Positions 42,730 through 51,836 of a DNA stretch of 64,000 nt are shown here, in pieces. How positions within the stretch are numbered: position 1 is the first letter of the stretch; each line of letters begins with the position of its first letter. A model generated the notes under the pieces. That model was not told where the DNA came from, did no database searches, and saw only the letters and a program-made list of their open reading frames with translations. A program made the position numbers and the translations under genes. The DNA is from Tundrisphaera lichenicola (lineage in GTDB: Bacteria; Planctomycetota; Planctomycetia; Isosphaerales; Isosphaeraceae), in NCBI RefSeq assembly GCF_051175385.1, contig NZ_CP195106.1:4960001-5024000 (forward strand). Reading direction: 5' to 3'.

Positions 42730-44982
42730 TCAAGCATCAGCCGAAGCGGACGCCATCAAGGAACCGGCGTTCCGCCGTCGATCATCCAGCCCTCGAGATG
42801 CACCGCCCGAGCGGGAGGTGGTGGGATCCGACCACGATTCGATCATCGGGGAGGGGCCGTAGCTCGACCAGTTTTCGAGGTCCTCATTCAGGCCGTTGAA
42901 CACCACCCCGGCAATGGTGACCATGGACTGTTCGAGCATCGCCTTGGCCCGCTGGAGCGGTCGGAGTTCCTGCGAACCCGATCGGACGACCAGGAGTGCC
43001 GCATCGACGATCCGACCGAGCATCCGGCAGTCGGCCAACCCGAGGATCGCCGGGCCGTCGAGGATCACCCGGTCATAGTGGTGCTGCGAGAGCGAGATCA
43101 AAAGTTGACGGAGCTCCAGGCTTCCCAGGACCTCGATCGGCACGTCGCGGGTGTCGCCTGTCGGAAGGAAATCCAGGTTGGGCAAGTCGGTCTGGACGAC
43201 CGTCCTTTGCCAGGGCAAATCACCCCGGAGGACGTCGACCAGTCCCGTCCCATCCCCGTGGCCGGTGAAGACATCGACGAGGCTGGGCCGACGCAGGTCG
43301 ACATCCATGAGGAGGGTTCGTTCGCCGGCCCGGGCACAGGTGGCGGCCAGATTCAATGCGGTGGTGCTCTTCCCCTCGCCCGCCTTGGCGCTCGTGATCA
43401 GCAGGGTCACGATCGGCTTCGATTCGCGGGTTGCCCCCAGGAGGCTTGCCCGGAGATTCCGGTAGGCATCGGCCTCGATCGATTCGGGAATCCCGGGAGT
43501 CCAGAGGTGACCCCCTCGATGATTCTTGGCGAGCCGACGCATCCGGGGGACGACGCCGAAGAGCGGCAGTCCCAGGCCCGCCGTCAGATGTTCGGGCACC
43601 TTCACGGAATGATCGATGTGCTCCAGGAAACAGACCAGGGCGATCCCAAGTCCCAGGGCCATCACGATGCAGGCCGCGATGTAGAGCGGCTTGTTCGGCT
43701 TGATCGGAACCGTGGGTTCCTCGGGGGCGTCGATGATCCGGACCGGCGGTTTCTGCGTCTTGAAAAGCATCTGGAATTCGGAGAGCTTCTGACTCAGATC
43801 GGCCAATTGCTTCGACTTGAGCTCATGCTCCTTTTCGAGCGTGATAAGCTTCTGATGTTCAGGGAGGGCGTCTTTCATCTCGCCCAGGATCTGGGCGACC
43901 TCGGCCTCAGCCACCCGGATGTCGCCCATATTATCGTTGAAAATCTTCTCGGAGATCTCGGCGCGAGACATCCCTGCTGGTCCGGGAGTCGATCCCCCCT
44001 GGATCCTGGCGAGGTCTTCGGAGACCTCCAGCAATTCTGTTTTGGCTCGCATCACGGCGGGATCATACGGATCGCGGGCGATTCGCTTGGCCTGATCGAG
44101 CCTCTTGTTCAGGCGCTTGTGCTCTTTCTGAAGTTCGGTGAGCGACTGGGCTCGACCCGGTTCCATGGCAGGAGCGAGCGTCGGAGAGAGGGCCGCGGCG
44201 GTCAACTCGTTCCGCAGATGTCCCGCCTGTTGCCTGACGAAACCCAGATGGGCCCGGGCTGCCTCATACTGGGCCTCTTTAAGATTCTTGCCGCCAGGCC
44301 CGAGCATCGTCGAACCTCGGACGTGCGCCGCGAGCTTGGATTCGATCTCCTTCAATTGCGAGATGTATAGGTCTCGCGTACTCGTCGCGTCGGCGATGGC
44401 GTTCTGGGAACCATCCTGACTCACCGATTCGGTCTCACGGACGAATCGCCGCAACAGGATCTTGAGGATCTCGGTAATTCGCGCCGGATCGCGACCCTCC
44501 AGCGAGACATCGACCTGGTGGGATCGCGGATACTCGCGAGTCTTGATCTTCCCGACCAACTCGGCCGCCGGATCCCCCTCCAATTCGGCATCGGAGAGCG
44601 CCAGCGACGGATCGCGAAAGACCTGGACGAGTAGCGCCTTGCTATTGAGCTGATTCAGGGCGTCCGGGACATACTTTTCATCCGCGACCGGATCGTTGCG
44701 ACCTACCTCGCCATGACTGACCAGCGAGGCAACGGCAGGATCGACCTTCGGCGGCTTGATCTCGATCGAGGCTTTGACCAGGTAGACCGGGGCCATCCGG
44801 AGGACCATGAGGGTGCCGCCCGTGGCCACGGGAATCGCGACGGCCAGGGCCAACCAGATCCTTCGACGGATCGCACGGATATAGTCCGAGGGCGACTTGA
44901 CCGCCGAGTGGGGCGTCGTCGGCGAGTGGACATGGGCGACGAGAGGACGGGCTCCCGCGCCGTAGGGCTGTATTCCATCCAT
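42730..44982 (-). CDS. Polysaccharide co-polymerase with BY-kinase-type ATPase domain (Wzc/ExoP-like)
   Basis: This 750-residue inner-membrane protein has a Wzz-type chain-length domain with membrane helices near 45 and 445, and a long coiled-coil periplasmic region. The cytoplasmic kinase domain shows Walker A (SAKAGEGKSTTALNLA near 528), Walker A' (TLLMDVDLRRPSL) and Walker B (RVILDGPAILGLAD near 638). Such proteins control chain length and export by cycles of tyrosine phosphorylation. The expected C-terminal tyrosine cluster is missing: the last 60 residues have a single Tyr, in SSYGPSP. The ATG at 44982 has GGAGGA 7 nt upstream. The gene is 15 bp downstream of the WecA-like gene. It is most similar in layout to single-chain ExoP/Wzc rather than split CpsC/D. 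Confidence 0.94.
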   Translation of the reverse strand: MDGIQPYGAGARPLVAHVHSPTTPHSAVKSPSDYIRAIRRRIWLALAVAIPVATGGTLMVLRMAPVYLVKASIEIKPPKVDPAVASLVSHGEVGRNDPVADEKYVPDALNQLNSKALLVQVFRDPSLALSDAELEGDPAAELVGKIKTREYPRSHQVDVSLEGRDPARITEILKILLRRFVRETESVSQDGSQNAIADATSTRDLYISQLKEIESKLAAHVRGSTMLGPGGKNLKEAQYEAARAHLGFVRQQAGHLRNELTAAALSPTLAPAMEPGRAQSLTELQKEHKRLNKRLDQAKRIARDPYDPAVMRAKTELLEVSEDLARIQGGSTPGPAGMSRAEISEKIFNDNMGDIRVAEAEVAQILGEMKDALPEHQKLITLEKEHELKSKQLADLSQKLSEFQMLFKTQKPPVRIIDAPEEPTVPIKPNKPLYIAACIVMALGLGIALVCFLEHIDHSVKVPEHLTAGLGLPLFGVVPRMRRLAKNHRGGHLWTPGIPESIEADAYRNLRASLLGATRESKPIVTLLITSAKAGEGKSTTALNLAATCARAGERTLLMDVDLRRPSLVDVFTGHGDGTGLVDVLRGDLPWQRTVVQTDLPNLDFLPTGDTRDVPIEVLGSLELRQLLISLSQHHYDRVILDGPAILGLADCRMLGRIVDAALLVVRSGSQELRPLQRAKAMLEQSMVTIAGVVFNGLNEDLENWSSYGPSPMIESWSDPTTSRSGGASRGLDDRRRNAGSLMASASADA

Positions 44983-44997
44983 GGATAGATCCTCCGG

Positions 44998-46746
44998 TCA
45001 TTCCTCTCCGAGCGATCGGGCGGACGTCACCGAGGCCGGGGACCAGCCCAGAGCCTCGCGAAGCCAGCCGATCGACGGCCGTGCCGAGGGGGAGTAGTTC
45101 AGGGTCGCGGCCGGGGTTCCGACCGGGGACGGGTCGATCCGATGCGTCGTCATTGGCGTCGCGATCAGGGCCTCCGGTCCGACCACGGATGGGCTGATGA
45201 AGCCGGCCTCGGGGTCGATTTCGTTCGCGAAGAGCCGCTCGAGTCGCTCGGCCGAGGCCAGCGAGAGCCGCTGCACGAACCGGAAAGCAATATCCGGCTC
45301 CAGGGTTGAAGCCGGAGCCTGCTGGACCGTGACGATCAGTAGCAAGTCTCGCCCACTGGTCAGTCGGAAAGTCGCCATCGAGCCCGACATCGAACCGCCC
45401 GGCTCAACCTCCTCGATTCGCTCGTCCGCCCAGGCCTCCTGCTCGAAGGCCGAATGCCCGTTCCTCCGGCAAGAGACCTTCAGATGGTCGCAACCGAGAC
45501 GGGTGGTCGCCGACTCCATGATGTCCCAGATCCGCTCGGTCGTCTCGCAAAGCTCGATTCGCTGGATCGCCTCCCATGTCAGCTTGGCGGCGAACCGTTC
45601 TTGCTTCTTACGGGCCAGGCGAGAGGCAAGGTCGGCCCGGAGCGTGGCCAGTTCATCTCGACGACTCGTCAGGATGAGCAGGAACGCGGCACAGCCGGAG
45701 AGGCCCATGATGAGGGCCAGGGCCTCATTCTTGAAGACAACTCCCAGGAGGACCACGCCGCAAAGCCCGGCCGAGAAGCAATAAAGCAGGGCCGCGGCCT
45801 GTCGAGGGTTCAGCCCGAGACCGATCAGGAGGTGGTGGATGTGCCGGCGATCGGCCGAGGAGAGCGGGAGATTCCGGACCCACCGTCGGAAGATCGCCAT
45901 CGCGGTGTCGGTGATCGGCAGACCCATCGCCAGGATGGGGAAGAGGATCGAGATTGTCGCCCCTTCTTTCAGCGACCCCTGGACGCCCACTACGCCGATC
46001 AACAAGCCGATCAAGAGGCTCCCGCTATCTCCCAGGAAGATGCAGGCGGGATGCCAGTTGTAAAGCAAGAACCCGGCCAGGCTTCCGGCCAGCGAGGCCG
46101 CCAGGATCGCGACGGTCGGATTCTCCATCCAGATGGCGACCAGTGTCAGAGTCCCGCTCACGAGGAAACCAACGCCCGAGGCCAGGCCGTCCATCCCGTC
46201 GATCAGATTCCAGATATTCATGCAGGCCAGGAACCAGAGCATCGTGACGAACAGGCCCGGCAGGGCGACGTTCACCTCGAAACCCTGAATCGAAAGGCTG
46301 GCTGACGGGTAATCCAGTGGGATCGTGAACTGGAAGAGGGTCACCGAATCGATCCGGACCCCCCCGACGTAAAGGATGAGGACCGCTGCGGCCTGGCCGA
46401 GCAATTTGATCCGGGGACCCATCTCGCGGGTATCGTCGACGACTCCGACCGCCAGGATTGTCAGGCATGCCAACCCGATCGGCAGGAGCGTGACGAGCCA
46501 TCGAGGGTATCCCGACCACTCATTCAGATAACCTCCGGCCGAGGCGATCCCGACCCCGACGGCCAGGCCGAAAGCCAGGCCGAGGCCGCCCATCCGGGGT
46601 GTGGCCCCCTTGTGGATCCGACGGAATTGATCCGGCCGGTCGATCGCTCCCAACCAGGTCGCGATCCGGGTGACCAGGGGAGTCACCAGGACACAGCCCA
46701 TGAAGGCGGCGGCAAAAATCAACAAATAGGTGTTCGAATTCAGCAT
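44998..46746 (-). CDS. WecA/MraY family undecaprenyl-phosphate sugar-1-phosphate transferase with C-terminal extension
   Basis: Starts polysaccharide synthesis by moving a (probably N-acetylated) sugar-1-phosphate onto undecaprenyl phosphate in the inner membrane. The first 365 or so residues contain about eleven helices and all family motifs: VGVVDDTREMGPRIK, NIWNLIDGMDGLASG near 182, IFLGDSGSLLIG near 240 and RRHIHHLLIGLG near 302. The remaining 215 residues are soluble. They have a charged helix and a GAF-like pattern (ETTERIWDIMESATTRLGCD, then SGRDLLLIVTVQQ) that normal WecA proteins of about 360 residues lack. The start at 46746 has an AGGA 11 nt upstream, and an ATG at 46764 is equally possible. 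It is the first gene of the cluster. Confidence 0.92.
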   Translation of the reverse strand: MLNSNTYLLIFAAAFMGCVLVTPLVTRIATWLGAIDRPDQFRRIHKGATPRMGGLGLAFGLAVGVGIASAGGYLNEWSGYPRWLVTLLPIGLACLTILAVGVVDDTREMGPRIKLLGQAAAVLILYVGGVRIDSVTLFQFTIPLDYPSASLSIQGFEVNVALPGLFVTMLWFLACMNIWNLIDGMDGLASGVGFLVSGTLTLVAIWMENPTVAILAASLAGSLAGFLLYNWHPACIFLGDSGSLLIGLLIGVVGVQGSLKEGATISILFPILAMGLPITDTAMAIFRRWVRNLPLSSADRRHIHHLLIGLGLNPRQAAALLYCFSAGLCGVVLLGVVFKNEALALIMGLSGCAAFLLILTSRRDELATLRADLASRLARKKQERFAAKLTWEAIQRIELCETTERIWDIMESATTRLGCDHLKVSCRRNGHSAFEQEAWADERIEEVEPGGSMSGSMATFRLTSGRDLLLIVTVQQAPASTLEPDIAFRFVQRLSLASAERLERLFANEIDPEAGFISPSVVGPEALIATPMTTHRIDPSPVGTPAATLNYSPSARPSIGWLREALGWSPASVTSARSLGEE

Positions 46747-47246
46747 GGGTCGGACGATCCTCATCGACCAGATTCGATGTTCGACCGGAGAAAGCGGGCC
46801 GCTCGGGGGTAGCTTCCGGGCGAGTCGGAACCGTCAGAAACCCTGGGCCGGTTCGGAGGAACCAGGCTTGGCGTTTCGAACAGTCCTGAGAGTCGTTCGA
46901 GGAAAGGGCGTCCGGGAAGACATCGGGGAGTGAGAAGTGGAGAATTTCGAGGCTGAGCTCATCGGTTGAGCCCGCCGGCTAGCTCTAACTGGGTCGAGGC
47001 GAAGGGCCGAGGGGAATGGTGATCCGGAGCGGGCTGGGAGGACCCCAGTGCGGACGGGCGTGGACCAGGCATGGTGTGTCATTCGAGGGGGTCCTTCATG
47101 GATCCTTGGCGAGGGCCATCCGTGCGGGACACAGTATCAGCCCTTGTCGAATACGGGTCAAGTCGAACTCTCGCCGCCCATTCTCCGATCCCGTACACTA
47201 GGTTCGAGTCGATCGGTCTGGCCTTCGTAAAGTGGAGAAGTTGGCC
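46747..47246. other. Divergent intergenic region between the polysaccharide locus and selBA
   Basis: These 500 bp separate two divergent transcription units and hold no convincing gene. I looked specifically for a selenocysteine tRNA because selBA starts here, and saw no UCA-anticodon cloverleaf on either strand. The region must carry the promoter of the long polysaccharide operon. No consensus or operator stood out. Confidence 0.5.
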
Positions 47247-49205
47247 ATGCCGGGAAAGGTGGATCTGGTCCTCGGGACTGCCGGGCACATTGACCACGGG
47301 AAGACGGCCCTCGTCCGGGCCCTGACCGGCGTCGATACCGATCGACTTCCCGCCGAGAAGCAGCGCGGGATCACGATCGACCTGGGCTTCGCCTCGCTCG
47401 ACCTCCCGGGACATCGCGTCGCCCTCGTCGACGTCCCCGGCCACGAGCGATTCATCCGGAACATGCTGGCGGGTGCCTCGGGGCTGGACCTGGCGATGCT
47501 GATCGTGGCGGCTGATGACTCGGTCATGCCCCAGACACGCGAGCATCTGGAGATCCTGCAACTCCTGGGTCTGTCCGGCGGCCTGATCGTTCTGACCAAA
47601 TGCGATCTCGCCGACGAGAGCTGGCTAGATCTGGTGGAGGAGGATCTCAGGACCCTCGTGAACGGGACGTTCCTGGAGTCGGCGGAGATCGTCCGCACCT
47701 CGGCGACCTCGGGGAGGGGGATCGAAGAACTGAAGGCGAGCCTCACCCGCGTCTGCGATCAGGCTCCGCCCCGAGACGATCCCGGGCTGTTCAGGATGGC
47801 GATCGATCGATCGTTCACCCTGGCGGGTCACGGGACGGTCGTGACCGGGGCGGTGGCTTCGGGCGAACTAGTCGTGGGATCCGACCTCGAATGGTTCCCC
47901 GAGGGGAGGCCCGTCCGGGTCCGCGGGATCCATCGCCACGACCAGTCGGTCGAACGAGTCGGGAGAGGGGCCAGGGCGGCCATCAACCTGGGAGGGGTCC
48001 ATCACCGAGAAGTCCAACGGGGTGATGAGCTGGCCGAACCCGGATATCTGAGGGCATCTCGGGTCCTATCGGTCGAAGTTCGCGAGTCGATCGAGGCGGT
48101 CGGTCGGCTCCGGCATCGGGCCAGATATCGAGTCCACGTCGGCACGGCGGAAGTGGCTGCCAGTCTTTCGCTCCTGGATCGCGAGGCAGTCGAATCCTCG
48201 ACGGGCCTCCGTCTCGCCCAACTCTTCCTGGCCGAGCCGATTGCGACGGTTCACGGTCAGCCGTTCGTGATCCGCGAGGAGAGTCCGCCCGCCACGGTCG
48301 GAGGGGGACGAGTGCTCCAGCCGGTTGCTCGGAGGATTCGGAGGCGGGATTTACTCGCCAAGGAAAGGCTCCGACGTCTCGGTTCCGTCGAAGGTTCGAC
48401 CCGGATCGCCTCGGCCCTCGCATTTCAGGGGCTCTCTCCCTGGACCGATCGGACGCTTTGTCGAGATTCGGGAGTTCCGATCTCAGAGGTCCGGCCGACG
48501 GTCGAGAAGATGGTTTCCTCGGGAGAGCTGATCACCCTCCCGGTTGGTCCGAGGCGGACGGTTCAGATCCTGGCGGAGTTCGTGGTCGAGATCGAGGACC
48601 GAGTGCTTCGAGCCATAGCGCGGCTCCATCAGGCCAGCCCCCGGATGTCGACCATCGCCCGGGCCCGGGTCGCCTCGGCTCTCGCGGACCTGGAAAACGA
48701 CGCACTCGTTGCGGGGATCATCGATCGATTGAAGAGCGCCGGTCGAGTCGTGGGAGACGCCCGGACGATCGCCTTGAGCGGTCACGAGCCCCGACTTAGT
48801 CAGGGGGAGCGCAAGTTAAAAAAAGAGATCGCCGAGGCGTATCGATCCGGTGGATTCACCCCGCCCGACTCGACGGATTGGACCTTGAAGGGGGGACCCA
48901 GGGCTTCGACGGTCCCCGACCTGCTTGCCCTTTTACGTGACGAGGAACAACTGGTGGAAATCAGCCCGGGCCTCTATCTGGACCATGACATCGAAGTCGA
49001 GATGCGGAGCAAAGTGATCTCCTATTTTCGGGCATCTCCCGGGATGACCGTGGCCGATCTACGCGATCTTCTGGGAACCTCCCGCAAGTTTGCCGTTCCG
49101 CTGGCGGAGTATCTCGACCGGATCGGCCTGACCCATCGCGAGGGGGATATTCGGACCCTGGCCCGGAAAATCACCTCGACTCTCGATCCAGGGGAGGAAT
49201 TGTGA
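47247..49205 (+). CDS. selB: Selenocysteine-specific elongation factor SelB
   Basis: A GTPase that delivers selenocysteyl-tRNA to the ribosome at UGA codons followed by a SECIS element. The 652-residue protein has the G1 loop GHIDHGKTALVRAL near residue 14, EKQRGITIDLGF, DVPGHERFIRNML and TKCDL. Two beta-barrel domains follow, and then the SelB-specific C-terminal winged helices that read the SECIS (ASPRMSTIARARVASALADL; RSGGFTPPDSTDW; ASPGMTVADLRDLLGTSRKF). The ATG at 47247 has GGAG 9 nt upstream, and a GTG at 47232 is less likely. Its stop overlaps the selA start (GTGA). selD and selC are not in the window, and no candidate selenoprotein gene was seen nearby. Confidence 0.96.
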   Translation: MPGKVDLVLGTAGHIDHGKTALVRALTGVDTDRLPAEKQRGITIDLGFASLDLPGHRVALVDVPGHERFIRNMLAGASGLDLAMLIVAADDSVMPQTREHLEILQLLGLSGGLIVLTKCDLADESWLDLVEEDLRTLVNGTFLESAEIVRTSATSGRGIEELKASLTRVCDQAPPRDDPGLFRMAIDRSFTLAGHGTVVTGAVASGELVVGSDLEWFPEGRPVRVRGIHRHDQSVERVGRGARAAINLGGVHHREVQRGDELAEPGYLRASRVLSVEVRESIEAVGRLRHRARYRVHVGTAEVAASLSLLDREAVESSTGLRLAQLFLAEPIATVHGQPFVIREESPPATVGGGRVLQPVARRIRRRDLLAKERLRRLGSVEGSTRIASALAFQGLSPWTDRTLCRDSGVPISEVRPTVEKMVSSGELITLPVGPRRTVQILAEFVVEIEDRVLRAIARLHQASPRMSTIARARVASALADLENDALVAGIIDRLKSAGRVVGDARTIALSGHEPRLSQGERKLKKEIAEAYRSGGFTPPDSTDWTLKGGPRASTVPDLLALLRDEEQLVEISPGLYLDHDIEVEMRSKVISYFRASPGMTVADLRDLLGTSRKFAVPLAEYLDRIGLTHREGDIRTLARKITSTLDPGEEL

Positions 49206-50608
49206 GTGACCCGGCACGCCGGAAACTACCGCCCGTCCACGAGGTCCTGAACTGGCCGGGGCTTGCGGCCTCGATGGCGGAACGAGGTCGAGAGACGACC
49301 GTACGTGCCGTCCGATCCGCGATCTCGGAGGTCCGGGCCTCGCTGGCCAGGGGCGAGAGTGTGAGCGTCGATATCGAGAGCCTGGCTCGATCGGCCGAAG
49401 CTTCGATGGTTTCGGATCGGCCCTATCTCCGACCCGTGCTGAATGCGACCGGGATTCTGCTCAACACCGGCCTGGGACGGGCTCCGTTATCGATCGAGGC
49501 CGCCGATGCGGTCGATCGGGTTGTCAGGGGGTATTGCAACCTCGAGTTCGACCTCGATCGTGGTGAACGGGGCCTTCGGACCGACGGGGTGGAGGAGCTA
49601 CTGACCCGACTGACCGGAGCCCAGGCGGCCGTAGTGGTCAACAACAACGCCGCGGCGACGATCCTGGCCGTTCGGGCCCTGGCTGCCGGCCGCGAGGTGA
49701 TCGTCTCTCGGGGTCAGCTCGTCGAGATCGGCGGGAGTTTCCGACTGCCCGAGATCATCGAGGTCTCGGGGGCCAGGCTCCGCGAGGTCGGGACGACGAA
49801 CAAAACTCGCCTGTCCGATTATGAAAGGGCGATCGGCCCCGAGTCGGCCGCGATCCTCCGGGTCCATCCGAGCAACTACCGAGTCGTCGGCTTCACCGAA
49901 GAGGCCCCGCTGGCCGAACTGGCGAGCCTGGCCCGCGATCGGGATCTCTGGATGATCGACGACATCGGGTCGGGAGCCCTTGCCCCCGGTCTCCCGCCTC
50001 ACGTCGAGGGAGAACCGTCCGCTTCGGAGGGGCTTTGCTTCGGCGCAGACCTTGTCCTCTTCTCGGGCGATAAGCTCCTGGGAGGTCCCCAGTGCGGAAT
50101 CTTGATCGGGACCTCGGAGGCGATCGCTCCCCTCCGTCGAGATCCATTGATGAGGGCCTTGCGGGTCGACAAGATGACCATCGCGGCGTTAGAGGCCACC
50201 CTCCGACTGGCATTGGACCCCGAACGGGCGGGTGCTCGAATTCCACTCTGGGCCTTCTTGAACGTCGGGATCGAAAGCCTGATCGAACGGGCGAGCCGTC
50301 TGGCCGAAGTTTTCCGCTCCGAGTTGGGTCTGGACGCGACGGTTGTGGAGTCCAACGCGTTCCTCGGGGGGGGCAGCACCCCGGTCGAGCCCATCCCGAC
50401 GGCCGTTGTCCGGGTCGGTCCCCCCTTCCCCGCACCCTGGTCCTCCGAAGGGGAATGGGCGCGGGCCCTCCGTATGGGCGATCTCCCGGTCGTCACCCGA
50501 GTCCAGGGAGGAGCGGTCCACTTTGATCTCCGGGCAATCTCCGAATCCGATGATCCGGCCTTGATCGGTGCCGTCCGGGCCTGTTGCTCGGGAGAGCGGA
50601 GTGATTGA
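49202..50608 (+). CDS. selA: L-seryl-tRNA(Sec) selenium transferase SelA
   Basis: A PLP enzyme that converts seryl-tRNA(Sec) to selenocysteyl-tRNA(Sec) with selenophosphate. The 468-residue length is typical. Landmarks are the N-terminal helical domain, LNATGILLNTGLGRAPLS near 80, VVNNNAAATILAVRALA near 145, VGTTNKTRLSDYERAI and VHPSNYRVVGF. The PLP-binding Lys is at about 291 in LFSGDKLLGGPQCG. GTG is the start codon, within the selB stop (4-bp overlap), and GGAGG lies 5 nt upstream. Translation is therefore coupled to SelB. All catalytic elements appear intact. Confidence 0.97.
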   Translation: MSDPARRKLPPVHEVLNWPGLAASMAERGRETTVRAVRSAISEVRASLARGESVSVDIESLARSAEASMVSDRPYLRPVLNATGILLNTGLGRAPLSIEAADAVDRVVRGYCNLEFDLDRGERGLRTDGVEELLTRLTGAQAAVVVNNNAAATILAVRALAAGREVIVSRGQLVEIGGSFRLPEIIEVSGARLREVGTTNKTRLSDYERAIGPESAAILRVHPSNYRVVGFTEEAPLAELASLARDRDLWMIDDIGSGALAPGLPPHVEGEPSASEGLCFGADLVLFSGDKLLGGPQCGILIGTSEAIAPLRRDPLMRALRVDKMTIAALEATLRLALDPERAGARIPLWAFLNVGIESLIERASRLAEVFRSELGLDATVVESNAFLGGGSTPVEPIPTAVVRVGPPFPAPWSSEGEWARALRMGDLPVVTRVQGGAVHFDLRAISESDDPALIGAVRACCSGERSD

Positions 50609-50714
50609 CCGCTCGATTGTGGATCGCGTTTCCAGGCGTTATCGTGACGTCCTCGGTCGGCGGAGGATGAACGCCATGTCCATCCCCGGGTGAGATCGAG
50701 TGGAGAACCCGGAT

Positions 50715-51677
50715 ATGCGACTCTGCCGCTTTCGACTCGACGAGATGGAACTGGCTGGATTTTACCGGGATAACGAGATCATCCCGATTGACTCGGCGGC
50801 GGAGGTCTTCTGCGAGGCGACCGGGACCGAACTCCTCCTCCCCTCCTCCGACAGCCTGCTCGATTACCTTCCGCCCGATGGTCCCGCCTGGCCGGCGGCC
50901 CAGTTGCTCGGTCAGTGGGTCGAGGAACAGGATCGGGAGATTCTGGAAGATCTGGCGCTTCCTGTGGAAGACGTGGAACTTCTCGTCCCGATCGCTCAAC
51001 CTTCCAAAATTCTCTTACTTGCGGGCAATTACGCGGCACACGTTGTGGAACGGGGCGGGATCGCGGTCGAGCGGGCCGAGACTTTCCCCTACGTGTTCAT
51101 GAAGCCGCCCACAACGACCCTGACGAATCCGGGGGCTCCGATCCGGATTCCCCGGGTATCGCCCGATCACGTCGATTGGGAGGCCGAGTTGGGGGTCGTG
51201 ATCGGTCGGACCTGCCGAGATGTCGAGGAGGCCGAGGCGCTCGATTACGTGGCGGGCTATACGATCGTCAATGACATCACCGACCGGAAGTACACCCCCA
51301 ATCCTGTGCGTAAGCCGAGAGAACGCGACAAATTCTTCGACTGGCTCCACGGGAAGTGGCACGACACCTTCTGCCCGGTCGGGCCATGCGTGCTGTCGGC
51401 CGATTCCGTCGCTGATCCGCAGAACTTGACGATCCGGCTGACTCTGAATGGAGAGATCAAGCAGGACGGCACCACCGGGCAGATGATTTTTCCCGTCGCG
51501 GCCGTGATCTCCTTCATTTCACGCTTCGTGACACTCGAACCGGGTGACATCCTTTCCACGGGTACCCCATCCGGCGTCGGTTCGGCTTCCGGGACCTATC
51601 TCAAGCCGGGAGACGTGGTGGTCGCCTCGGTTGAAGGGATCGGAGAGCTAAGTAATCCGATCGAGTCGGAAGCGTGA
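50715..51677 (+). CDS. Fumarylacetoacetate hydrolase family protein
   Basis: This 320-residue protein of the FAH superfamily hydrolyses or decarboxylates beta-keto acids or related compounds with a divalent metal. The metal and substrate region is conserved: LLAGNYAAH near 98, FMKPPTTTLTNPGAPIRIP, VDWEAELGVVIGRTCRD near 150, AGYTIVNDITDRKY near 180, and the C-terminal GDILSTGTPSGVG. The ATG at 50715 has GGAG 9 nt upstream. A GTG at 50700 is an alternative. It follows selA by about 100 bp and is unlikely to be functionally linked to it. The exact substrate is not inferable: family members include FAH, 2-hydroxyhepta-2,4-diene-1,7-dioate isomerase and acylpyruvate hydrolases. Confidence 0.92.
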   Translation: MRLCRFRLDEMELAGFYRDNEIIPIDSAAEVFCEATGTELLLPSSDSLLDYLPPDGPAWPAAQLLGQWVEEQDREILEDLALPVEDVELLVPIAQPSKILLLAGNYAAHVVERGGIAVERAETFPYVFMKPPTTTLTNPGAPIRIPRVSPDHVDWEAELGVVIGRTCRDVEEAEALDYVAGYTIVNDITDRKYTPNPVRKPRERDKFFDWLHGKWHDTFCPVGPCVLSADSVADPQNLTIRLTLNGEIKQDGTTGQMIFPVAAVISFISRFVTLEPGDILSTGTPSGVGSASGTYLKPGDVVVASVEGIGELSNPIESEA

Positions 51678-51836
51678 CGGAGACGGATTCGGGGTGTATC
51701 ATCTTCCGATAGGGTCGAATCCGAGAATCAGCTTCGAGCCTCAATACCGATCAGATTCGGTGGGGGCAGACTCGTCGGATGATCGACCGCCCTGACTCCT
51801 TCGCGACACGAATTCATCGAACCCCGGAAAGTCTCC

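Noticed and set aside
42442..44370. A 642-codon open frame opposite the BY-kinase gene
   Set aside because: Same composition artefact. It has no ribosome-binding site and no domain, and the kinase frame has clear motifs.
47195..47225. GTTCGAGTC sequence resembling a tRNA T-loop before selB
   Set aside because: The flanking bases do not form a T-stem, and no acceptor, anticodon or D-arm could be built around it.
51684..51723. CGGATTCG/CGAATCCG inverted repeat between the FAH-family gene and pyc
   Set aside because: The loop is 24 nt with no U-tract, too weak to call a terminator.
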